A program made the position numbers and the translations under genes. The notes under the pieces were generated by a model that searched no databases, had not been told where the DNA came from, and saw only the letters and a list, made by a program, of their open reading frames with translations. Below are positions 11,306 to 21,776 of a DNA stretch of 64,000 nt, piece after piece; positions within the stretch are counted from its first letter, which is position 1; each line of letters opens with the position of its first letter. Source of the DNA: Mauremys mutica (Eukaryota > Chordata > Testudines > Geoemydidae). Location: NCBI RefSeq assembly GCF_020497125.1, contig NC_059082.1:27488965-27552964 (forward strand), given 5' to 3'.

Positions 11306-11505
11306 GGGGGAGAGGGATAGCTCAGTGGTTTGAGCACTGGCCTGCTAAACCCAGGGTTATAAATTCATTCCTTCAGGGAGCCATTTAGGGATCTGGGGCA
11401 AAAAACAAACAAACAAACAAACAAAAACCTGTCAGGTTGCTAGTGAAGACACTGGACTGGACTGGACTCAATGACCTTTCAAGGTCCCTTCCAACTCTAT
11501 GAGAT
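11306..11505 (+). mobile_element. tRNA-derived SINE with CR1-type 3' tail
   Basis: Contains GATAGCTCAGTGGTTTGAGC (A-box region), a degenerate B box near 11357-11370 and the body GGGAGCCATTTAGGGATC. An (AAAC)n stretch at 11401-11425 follows, then the 3' tail CAATGACCTTTCAAGGTCCC, shared with CR1 LINEs. Known: turtle pol III SINEs share their 3' tail with a CR1-like LINE, which is thought to supply their reverse transcriptase. A (TC)n(TA)n microsatellite follows at 11510-11537. Confidence 0.8.
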
Positions 11506-11539
11506 CAGTATCTCTCTCTCTCTCTCTATATATATATAA

Positions 11540-13390
11540 CCCTGATGACAGCAGTACCAGGTCAGACCAAAGGTCCATCTAGCCCAATATCCTGTCTACC
11601 AACAATGGCCAATGCCAGGTGCCCCACGGCGAGTGAACCTAACAGGCAATGATTAAGTGATCTCTCTCATCTCCATCCTTTGACAAACAGAGGCTAGGGA
11701 CACCATTCCTTACCCATCCTGGCTAATAGCCATTAATGGACTTAACCTCCATGAATTTATCCAGTTCTCTTTTAAAGGCTGTTACAGTCCTAACCTTCAT
11801 AACCTCCTCAGGCAAGGAGTTCTACAAGTTGACTGTGCGCTGTGTGAAGAACTTAGTTTTGTTTGTTTTAAACCTGCTGCCCATTAATTTCATTTGCTGA
11901 CCCCTAGTTCTTGTATTATGGGAATAACTAAATAACTTTTCCTTATCTACTTTCTCCACATCACTCATGATTTTATATACCTCTATCATATCCACCCTTA
12001 GTCTCCTCTTTTCCAAGCTGAAAAGTCCTAGCCTCTTTAATCTCTCCTCATATGGGACCTGTTTCAAACCCCTAAATCATTTTAGTTGCCCTTTTCTGAA
12101 CCTTTTCTAGTGCCAGTATATCTTTTTTGAGATGAGGAGACCACATGTGTATGCAGTATTCAAGATGAGGGTGTACCATCAATTTATATAAGGGCAATAA
12201 TATATTCTCCTTCTTATTCTCTATCCCCTTTTTAATGATTCCTAACATCCTGTTTGCTTTTTAGACCACCTCTGCATACTGCGTGGACATCTTCAGAGAA
12301 CTATCCACGATGACTCCAAGATCTTTTTCCTGACTCATTGTAGCTAAATTAGTCCCCATCATATTGTATGTATAGTAGGGCTATTTTTTCCAGTGTGCAT
12401 TACTTTACATTTATCCACATTAAATTTCATTTGCCATTTTGTTGCCTAATCACTTAGTTTTGTGAGATCTTTTTGAAGTTCTTCACAATCTGCTTTGGTT
12501 TTAATTATTTTGAGCAGTTTAGTATCATCTGCAAACTTTGCCACCTCACTGTTTACCCCTTTCTCCAGATCATTTATGAATAAGTTGAATAGGATTGGTC
12601 CTAGGACTGACCCTTGGGGAACACCACTAGTTACCCCTCTCCATTCTGAGAATTTACCATTAATTCCTACCCTTTGTTCCCTGTCTTTTAACCAGTTCTC
12701 AATCCATGAAAGGACCTTCCCTTTTATCCCATGACAGCTTAATTTACGTAAGAGCCTTTGGTGAGAGACCTTGTCAAAGGCTTTCTGGAAATCTAAGTAC
12801 ACTGTGTCCACCGGATCCCCCTTGTCCACGTGTTTGTTGACCCCTTCAAAGAACTCTAATAGATTAGTAAGACACAATTTCCCTTTACAGAAACCATGTT
12901 GACTATTGCTCAACAGTTTGTTTATCTATGTGTCTGACAATTTTATTCTTAACTATTGTTTCGACTAATTTGCCCAGTACCGATGTTAGACTTACTGGTC
13001 TGTAATTGCCGGGATCACCTTCAGAGCCCTTTTTAAATATTGGCGTTACATTAGCTAACTTCCAGTCATTGGGTACCAAAGCCGATTTAAAGGACAGGTT
13101 ACAAACCTTAGTTAGTAGTTCCACAACTTCACATTTGAGTTCTTTCAGAACTCTTGGGTGAATGCCATCTGGTCCCAGTGACTTGTTAATGTTGAGTTTA
13201 TCAATTAATTCCAAAACCTCCTCTAGTGACACTTCAATCTGTGACAGTTCCTCAGATTTGTCACCTACAAAAGCCAGCTCATGTTTGGGAATCTCCCTAA
13301 CATCCTCAGCCGTGAAGACTGAAGCAAAGAATCCATTTAGTTTCTTCGCAATGACTTTATCATCTTTAAGATGTGCAGTGATAGACTTTG
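11540..13390 (-). mobile_element. CR1 LINE, 5'-truncated, minus strand
   Basis: Seen on the minus strand: RT palm blocks in order. [16 protein letters not shown] and [10 protein letters not shown] lie in 12903-13232. YLDFQKAFD (motif A), SGVPQGSVLGP (motif B) and KFADDTKL (motif C, both aspartates present) lie in 12446-12913. A C-terminal YEERLKRLGLFSLEKRRLR block lies in 11822-12067. The 3' UTR with AGGTCAGACCAAAGGTCC is at the low-coordinate end. The endonuclease domain is absent because the copy is truncated near 13390. Two frames overlap at 12903-12913, which marks one frameshift, and a further break lies between 12446 and 12067. The relatively long open stretches suggest a fairly young copy. 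It cannot make an active protein. Confidence 0.9.
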
Positions 13391-16300
13391 CTATGCAGTA
13401 TTAATATCTTCACTGCACAGACCACTTTCCCCCTCCATGGAGGGCAATGTTCAGGACAACTGGCATAAGGGAGGCCATTCCCTTTACAGAGTTCAGATAT
13501 GCAGGCACCATATTACCGATCTTTCATTATTCACCTCTCTGTTGTTGGGGAAGCATCTCCCTCTCTCTCCAGGGTGGAAAGGGCAGAATGTTCATTGAGG
13601 AATGGAATCTACTTTGACAGACCTATGACTGAAAAGTGCATTAAATTCAAATGACTAGAGTTTGAAAAGATGTAAGGAAATACTGTGCTATTTCTGCTGA
13701 ATGAAAGTGACCACCAGATGTCACTGTTGCCCTAGACAAAGGAAAGAAAGTTGAATATGTGATCTTTGCTAAGACAGAGTTGATACAACTCTGGAAATTG
13801 TTTAGGCTGGTGACACATGCTCAGGCAAATCATGGAAGTTATCTTACAAGTCAAATGATGATGTTCCAGAGACAGCAGTTATTAAATCATCAAGGGTCAA
13901 ACTTGGAGATTCTCACTCAAGAAAAATTCTTTTTGTTGTCTGCATAAGGCCTGCTGGGTTTGGTCTACTCCTGGATGACCTCTGTGCATGGAACTGCCAT
14001 TGAAGTACATGGGAATTACATGTATGCCTGACACACTGAATTGGCACCAAACCTTCCTTTGTCCTCACCACCAGTGGAGACAGAGACACTAAAAAATATA
14101 ACAAAACAAGGTAAAAACTGTAGAAATAGTAAAGTTAACAAAGCAGCCTCCTAAATGACAAGTTCTAAAACAAAGCAAAGGTGTAAAGGAATAACATACA
14201 GCTGACTGCTAATGTCTTTAAATGCCTCTAGGAGCTGCTGCTGATGTATAGATCTTTCCCTCCCCTCCATCACACCCCAATACAGGCTGTAGTTTAAAAG
14301 TCCCAGCAAAATCCATAATGTTTACCCCTTACTCTGTCAACTGTATCTCTAGTTTTAGAAAGAAAGGCTGCTCTCAGGCCATATAGGGCCCTGATCAAGT
14401 GAAGCATCATAGTGGAATGGCATAAAACACTGGAACGTAGACAGTAGGAACAAGTGTAATCCTCAGATGATGTAAATCAGTGAAGCTCCATTAACTTCAA
14501 TAGAACTATGCTGATTTACACTAGGTGAGAAGCTGGCCCTGAATCTTTTATATTAGTTGCAAAGATTGCTATTTACATTTCTTCTATGAATATCTAGGAA
14601 GCAGAGGTAACAAAGAAAAAGAGGGTTGGGATTCATGTTTGATTACAGAAGTAAGGGACAAAATTTTGGCTCTGCCAAAAATGCTGAAGATTGGAGATCT
14701 GACTAGGCTGTGAGAACCAAAGTCAGACACTGATCCATTTGGAGTGACTGGACACATACGAAAATATATATGCAGTGACATAGAAACCAAAACATACATA
14801 CTTTCTACAGGTCTAAAATTCTTTTGTCTCTGCCCATTGATGAACACAGAACTGAGCTAATGCTGAGCTGTGGTTTTGCAAATGAGAAATAAAAGAAATA
14901 ACTAAGACTGAAAAAGCAAGATAAATGTCACATACTGGAGAGCCTCTCAGCACATGCTGCAAGACTTAACTACTGGACACATGGCATAGAAAAAGTCCTC
15001 AGCAAGCTGATAAAAAATCCACTGAGGAATTAAAGGCAGAATATAAACAGAGAACATGTGAATTAATCTCTATTATATTAAGATAAAATGCTTTTATACA
15101 AATCTGTCAAGAATGATGGAGTATTAAGATGCCAAAGATGAAATTGCAGGATTTACCTCAGAAAAGGTGTTTTAGGAGTTGAGTTATAAGAAGGACGATA
15201 TAAAAAGGCATGATAGTGTTAATTGACTGGCTGATGAATAATACCACCAGGGAGAACCACAAACAATCGTGCCAATTTTCATTGCTGTAGTGATCCTCAG
15301 AGCAGCTACTGAAAACATTCCAAGGATTCAATGCAAAAGTCCTGGTTTGCAGGATTCTTCGTGGCCTGACTCCCAGTGGTGGCAATGGTAAGCCTTCAAA
15401 CTTCCCTATATTCTTCTTGTGTTTGGGTTTGATGCTTAACCTGTGTGCGATGCTCCTTTTTGGATGTGTGATGGGTTTGATTGCATGAGAGTATATAAGC
15501 CACTGAACAAATATTTAGTGCCTGAAAGATGTCGAGGGCCTGTTCAGGGATTCATTCTCAGTTCATGTTGTAAGTCCCTGAATATCATCTGCAAATGTAG
15601 CCCAGGTGTGTAATAGGGAGATTTCTCTTTAAGATCTCTATAGAAAGGGGGTAGGGATTAGGAATGAGTTGTCTGGATCATTGTTCCTAGGCAGATACAG
15701 ATTTAGCACTCAACACACAGAAGTTTCTGGAATTGGGTATGGTAGTTTTGGGCATGCTCAGTAGGTTCCCTTTTGCTGGACTCAGACTCCATTGAGGGAA
15801 AGAGGTCAGGACAGCTGTTTTGTAAAAGGGTATCTGTGTGGGTTGGGCAAAGCTGAGCTACAGGAACAAAAGGGAGGCTATTCCCCTCAACCCCCCAACT
15901 TCTGAAGCATTTTACAGCAGGTTAGTGACATTGGCAGTGTTAATTACAGAAAAGGGAAATTGGGAGGGAACACTATTTTTTTATTTTAATTGTATACTTT
16001 GAATGTTTGCTTTTTTACTAAACTGTCTTAGTTAAATTGCCTCAACCAGTATGATTCACCAGCTTCTCTTATTTAAATGTGATGATGAGGAAAGAATCCA
16101 TTTATATTTTGCTAGTCTCAGTTTTGTATTTTTTCTTGTAACAAGGTTTTTTTAATCTATATATTTAAACTGAATGGTTGGTTAATTAGTTAGCTAACTG
16201 ATTGCAGTAGAGGAGTGGGAACAGACTGCATGTATCCCAGCTGAAGATTTCTATAAGTGAGGAGAGGAAAGATGTTGCTGTGCTTTTGACTCCGCAGTAT

Positions 16301-17055
16301 GGGTCTTGGTGATCAGAGACTGAGGAGAGCTTAACCTGAGTGTTTGGGAACTTTGAGATACTGACCCTGTTTACATTCAATTTGTTTTCTTCTTTGTTTA
16401 TATATAACTGAAGATAATGTATGTAGATTATAAAGAACTCATGTTATGCTGTAGAAATTAAGTTATATTTATAAAATCTTAGATAAAGTTGGTAGTTAAG
16501 AATTAAGTTAATTGTTTTTTGGACTTGATTGTGGGGAGGTTGACTCTGTGCAATCCTTGTTGAATATCCTCAGTGACTGAATTCTGGGTCTTCATGTGCC
16601 TTTTTGTGGGAGATTTTTAGATACTAAGAGGAGGGCAGTGAAGCAAAGTCTGGCCCACTCAAAAGTTACACAAACAGTTATTCCTGCTACCTGTAAGTAA
16701 CAGCATGGACTGGGAACTTAGATATCTGTTGGTTATAGAACAAAATAATAACAAATTTCACAACACCTTTGCTAGGTAGGCATTATATCTATTTAAGATA
16801 TAGGAAAATGGGGAAGACATAGTTTGACTCAAGGGCCAGGAAGAGAATTGTATAGATCTCCTGATTCCCGGGCTGGCCCTTTAATTCCTTTCCCTAAGCT
16901 TCCTTAAGTAACAAGTGTGGTGCTGGCAAACCAGGCATCAGCTTATGCCACGGTACCTGTGCTTCACCCATACTGACAAATGCATAGCTGGAATCAATCT
17001 GGTTCACCTGTGTGTGTTTAGTATTGGAACATAGACATTAGTCATAAAAATGTGC
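13391..17055. other. long stretch without recognised gene
   Basis: Mostly unique-looking A+T-rich sequence. The only structured item is a small palindromic repeat at 14452-14545 (GATGTAAATCAGTGAAGCTCC mirrored by ATGCTGATTTACACTAGGTG). A block near 13985-14060 resembles 11105-11165 (ACTGAATTGG.CCAAACCTTCC), so both may be one short dispersed repeat. Confidence 0.4.
14452..14545. mobile_element. small palindromic MITE
   Basis: Inverted arms ATGTAAATCAGTGAAGCTCC and AACTATGCTGATTTACACTA face each other around CATTAACTTCAATAG. It is the same design as other sauropsid self-complementary repeats in this window. Confidence 0.5.
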
Positions 17056-17490
17056 TTAGTATTTAATCTTTATTGAATGCTTGTAAGTTGCTGCCTGCAT
17101 TAATCTCGTATATAATTCTATAGCATATACAGTAAGGTAGTGTTTGAACATTTGCACTGTAAGCCTCTGTAACTGTAAATCACCAGACAGGAAAGCAGCA
17201 TTAACTGGTGTGAAATAGTAGTCTCCAACAGGTGTTATGTCCCGCCTGACAAGGCCCATCAATGCCAGGCAAACTATGATGGAACATAAGAAAACAAGAC
17301 TTTGTTGATTGCTCTCCTCTATCCACCATGAAAAGATTTGCAGCTGAATTCTGTGAATCATTTGAACAAAAGTATTGTCAAGCTTGAAATGAACAAAAGT
17401 ATTGTCAATGTTAGGCCTCAAACTTCTGGAAGCTTCAGAAAGCAAGCTTTGCAGAATTAGGCTGGAACTTGTGGTCAAGAGATGCTGCAA
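17056..17490 (-). other. unidentified 144-codon open frame with one hydrophobic segment
   Basis: An intact minus-strand frame with a membrane-like stretch at residues 65-81 (SLVFLCSIIVC region) preceded by a WW pair. It contains an in-frame 27-bp duplication: TGAACAAAAGTATTGTCAA occurs at 17363-17381 and 17390-17408, giving two DNTFV motifs nine residues apart. A second minus frame lies just upstream at 17532-17816. I recognise no family. It may be a fragment of a retroelement or a chance frame. No start context or splice signals support a host gene. Confidence 0.25.
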
Positions 17491-18450
17491 CCAGATAACA
17501 CTTTATGCTGACTCCTACGTGGTGAAATAAGTTAGGTCTTCAGGCATAGCTTATAAAACCACATTACCCACAGTTGAGACATGGCCGGCAGATGAGATAA
17601 AAAGTATGAAGGCACAGACCTCTGTGTGTGTGTTTTGGTAAATCCAACCCAGACCCCCTGAACTGAAGGGATGTGCACTTCTTGACCGTCTGTACCTGGA
17701 AAGTGCGGAAAACGGCCAACTGAAGGGTAACGTATTTTCGGACAAATGCAGGGTAGGGTTATAGAGTAAAGAAGTCTGGTTGCTAGAGCTGATTTGATCT
17801 CAAGTTGTGTTGACACTACAGTATTAAAAATGGTAGTGTTGGGATAATTTGGTCTCGGGTTGTAGCAATACTGCAGTATTAAAATTAGTAGTAGAGCTTA
17901 ATAATAGTATTAAATTGTTTAGGAATAGTAGTAAATTGTTAATCAATATATAATATCTTTACTTGCACTTGTGCTTACTGACAGCAGGGACAGTACGTGT
18001 AAAGTTAGTAGTTAATAAGTAATAATAGCTTTGCATGTGCTTGTGCCTGTTGTCGGTATAAATTGCCATTTATATTCAATACTTATGCATAATATTACAT
18101 GTTCTTATAGTAGTAAGTAACTAATGCATAATATTACCTGTACTTGTGCTTGTCTTCAGTATAACTTGCCATTTATATTAATCCTTATTCAATGCTGGTC
18201 TTTAATTTTTCTTTTCCTATTTTGTCTGTATTGCATTTATAGCCGTAAGTCATTAAAAACCTTTCTTGAGGAATAATCAGTAGTTTTAATTTTTCTTATA
18301 CGGGCACTACTCAGCCTCATTACATCTGTGTTGGGTGGTAGGAAGTAGCGATCACCCGGGGCCCAACTAGGGCCCTGATGCGTGTCCTTCTTCTTCCTTT
18401 ATCTCCGCAAATTCCTCTTAGTGGCTAAGTTTGAAGCAGATGGGGGAAGA
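17491..18450. repeat. A+T-rich unclassified repeat-like region, possibly LTR-related
   Basis: Short motifs recur: TGCATAATATTAC, CTTGTGCTTGT and TTGCCATTTATATT each appear twice or more between 17960 and 18190. This gives a diverged tandem unit of roughly 110 bp. A TATAAAACC box-like sequence lies at about 17551, and a sharp G+C-rich end CACCCGGGGCCCAACTAGGGCC at 18353-18374. These resemble LTR features, but no termini or target duplication were found. Confidence 0.3.
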
Positions 18451-19857
18451 AATAGGAAGCCCTAACAAGGGAAAACTATCTATTATGCTGCTTAGACAAG
18501 GAGGGGCAAGGGTTACTAGGCATAAAGAAAACATCCCCATTGTTTAGTCTGGGTTAGCCTTAATGGACACACAAAGCTTTCTTATTACAGAAGCTTCTAT
18601 TACTTTTTGAAACTTAAAATTGGAACTCGTGTGTGTGTGTGTGTGTAATATGTCTGTCTGCTTTAACCTTGTAAATAACTTTAGTTTCCTTTTCTTACAT
18701 AACAAATCTCTAGATATTTTATTATAGGATTGGCCAAAAGCATTGTCTTTGGTTTGAGATCTAAGGTGCAATTGACTGGTCCGTTGGGACTGGAAGTAAC
18801 CTAAATGTTACTGTGATCTTTGCTGTAAGAAAGGTCAGCTTACCTGGGTGGTAAGACTGATTGGAATACCCAAGGGGGCTGTCTGTGACTCCATGTTAAG
18901 GCTGTTAATGCCTAAGCAGTTTATACTTGATAATTGGTTGGTGAATGAAATTTAAGTTCTGAACTCTCAGCCAATTTGGGGTTTGTGCCCTGCTTCCCAA
19001 CAGTCAGTCCTGAGTTTGGTACTCATGCTCTTGAGCCACTGTAGGACAACTTGACGACGAGTGTTAAACTACCATGTCAGGAGAATATCCTATTTATAGA
19101 GAATTCTCCTGCTAAAATGTTTTTTTATGAAAAAGTATTTCAGTAGTTAATATTTAAATAACCGCTCTCTCAGAATATTGCCAGGTCTTATTGCAGATAC
19201 TTTATAAAGTATTTCCAGTGATTCACTTCAAGGATTTCTATAAAAGTCATGCATTTTCTTAGTAAAAAACTGTTAAGGAAATCTTCTAGCTCCTAAAGGA
19301 AAGTGTTGTCCCTGAAGACAGTAATATTCTCTACCTACAGGAATCAGTGGATCCTTTGGTCTCTTTTATAAACAGCAACAGAGCATTCAGGAAGAGAAAT
19401 GGCCCAGTTTCCTAAACCTTACAAAAGTCTTCATAAATGCCATTGAAATGACCCTATGCACAGCCAATTTAAAAACAAAGAACTGAGTTTCTGGCTCTCC
19501 ATTGATTACTAGAGATGGATCCAAGCTTCACAGTTTGGTTCTAGATCCGTTTGTGTATATGGATTCTCCCTAAAATTCAAAGCTGTGTGGATCTGAGTTT
19601 TTGGGGTGATTATTGCAGAGCTAATGGGTCAGATCCTCAGCTGGGTTATACCCACAGATGAGGAGCTGGCCTAAGGGCATGAAATTTAGATCCAGGGCTT
19701 AGTTTGAATTCTGAATCCCCCACAAGGTTGTTCGGGGATGTTTTAAAAGTTCATTTCTAGTTACCATACATGAGGAAAGAAAAGGGCTTCTCTTATAGAC
19801 AGATTAGGTGCTTGAAATTGTATTCACAAAGTGTATGGCTTGATTCTGTGGTTCTTT
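18451..19857. other. no feature recognised, contains a (TG)n microsatellite
   Basis: A (GT)9-10 run lies at about 18630-18648. The rest is unique-looking, with no supported gene. Confidence 0.45.
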
Positions 19858-19945
19858 AAGGCCCTCAATCCTGCAGTACCCTTAAGCATGTGTGTAACTT
19901 CAAGCATGTGAGTAGTCCCAGTGACTTTCAATGGGACTACCTATG
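19858..19945. mobile_element. half of a palindromic MITE, truncated by the hAT insertion site
   Basis: TCAATCCTGCAGTACCCTTAAGC begins a CAATCCTGC-family palindrome, and GACTTTCAATGGGACTACCTATG starts its return arm. The return arm ends where the hAT element's target duplication (19946-19953) begins, consistent with the hAT having landed in this MITE. Confidence 0.45.
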
Positions 19946-20001
19946 TGCTTAGTCCGGGTGGATTTGATTTAAATCACTAGTCAGAAAAACTCTATTGAAT
20001 C

Positions 20002-20544
20002 CAGGGCCGCCCAGAGGGGGGGGCAAGAGGGGCAATTTGCCCCAGGCCCCGAGCCCCACAGGGGCCCCCACGAGAGTTTTTCAGGGCCCCTGGAGAGGGG
20101 TCCCTCACTCGCTCCAGGGGGCCCGGAAAACTCTTGCAGGGCCGGGCGCAGGAGCTTCTTCGCTCCCGGTCTTCGCCGGCGGGGTGGGGGGGTGTCCTTC
20201 CGCCCCGGAGCGGAACGACCCCCCGCCGGCGAATTACCGCCGAAGACGGAGCGGGACCCGCCGCAGAAGTTCAGCTCGGTCTTCGGCGGTAATTCGGCGG
20301 CGGGGGGGCCCTTCCCCCGGGACCCGCCGCCAAAGTGCCCCGAAGACCCGCGGCGGGGACCCCCCCCGCTGAATTACCGCCGAAGACCGGGCTGCGCTTC
20401 GGCGGCGGGTCCCGCTCCGACGGTAATTCGGCGGCGGGGCGCCCCCCGCCGTGGGTCTTCGGGCACTTCGGCGGCGGGTCCTGGAACGGAAGGGCCCCCC
20501 GCCGCCGAAGACCCCGGGCCCCCGGAATCCTCTGGGCGGCCCTG
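20002..20544. mobile_element. very G+C-rich hAT-type MITE with perfect 8-bp target duplication
   Basis: Perfect terminal repeats CAGGGCCGCCCAGAGG and CCTCTGGGCGGCCCTG bound 543 bp. The flanks ATTGAATC at 19994-20001 and 20545-20552 are identical. The interior is a mosaic of short GCCGAAGAC / GTCTTCGGC and GGCGGCGGG modules in both orientations, extremely CpG-rich. Open frames of 77-125 codons on both strands are composition artefacts. It sits 48 bp inside the left end of the larger hAT element. Confidence 0.92.
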
Positions 20545-21776
20545 ATTGAATCATGGATTTCTACATAAAAGTGCATTTTTGTTGGTTGTTATAACCTTAA
20601 TACATATTCTTCACAACTAAGAGATAGATGTAGGTTTCATTTTTAGAAGATACACACTATACATTTTTAAGTGATTTATTTTGAAAACTTTTCAGATTAG
20701 TTTTACAGCTATATCAGAAAATGAATGAATGATTGGTTATTTCATTTACCAAAGGTAACTGAAGCAGACATTTATGAAGTCACTGGGATGTGAACTATCT
20801 CCAATTCAACAGGTTAATCATTAATATTTGGAGGGTTTCCTTGCCATGCTGTATTACCAGACAGACATTTAAATTGTTTTTATTAGCTAAAACATCAACA
20901 TTATGTATTCTGGATTTTTTTCTTCAACAAACATATAATATTTTAACAAAACAAGCATATGAATTTTTGAATTTAGTTACACATTCAAGTTTTTTAAAAT
21001 TCAGGTTAGTTTTTGTTAAAATTATTTTGAACTAAAATAGTTACATGAAATATTAAAAAAACACAAAATTAAATAGACTATGTCAGCCAGGTCAACATGA
21101 GAAACTTAAAATATTGGCTTCTGCAGCTAACTCAGTCATCTTCACCTTCATTTTCCTGTTTGTTCATAATCTGGAAAAGAAAAACAAGCTTTCCTGCTTT
21201 TTCAGGTCCCAAATGATTTCTCAATTTGGAACGAATTAGTCCAAAGGAAGAAATTCTTTCTACACAGGCAGAAGAAGCTACTGCTGTTAAAAGTGAGATT
21301 ATCACTTCAACAGTCTCTGAATCCAAGTACTTAAGTGACTTCTACCAGTTCACTGGTGTGACTTTCTTTAAAACATCACCAGCAAACATATATTTCTTAA
21401 ATGGTTCACCCTTAGCTCTGAAGTTTATTATAGTTGGCATTACGGAGGGATGATTGCTGGATGTCCATGTCATCGCCAACTCCTCTTCTTCAGCAGTTAA
21501 GGTTTGACCCTGGTAACGAGTATTGAGAATATTTGCAAGAAAATGAGCTGGACATAGTGCTTGTCCCATTTGTTTTTTTTGCATATTTCTCTTTTTAAGA
21601 TCTCACTCAGTTCCTTCCAAATTTCAACAGTGTCAGCAGTAAAACAGCTATTTCCGTGCATTTTGTTCAAGGCTACAGAAATAGGCTTCAGGGTACTCAG
21701 TATGTGTTCAACGTTTCTCTTAAGCCCAATGCTGAGAACTTTGGCTGTGACAGTGCCATCTATTTTTTCACAATGA

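Noticed and set aside
11508..11540. CRISPR-like or other regular array
   Set aside because: Only a (TC)n(TA)n microsatellite. No direct-repeat/spacer array exists anywhere in the window, as expected for vertebrate DNA.
20002..20576. Open frames of 77-125 codons on both strands, proline/arginine-rich
   Set aside because: They lie in a hAT MITE with exact terminal repeats and 8-bp duplications. Opposite-strand frames overlap and reflect the extreme G+C content.
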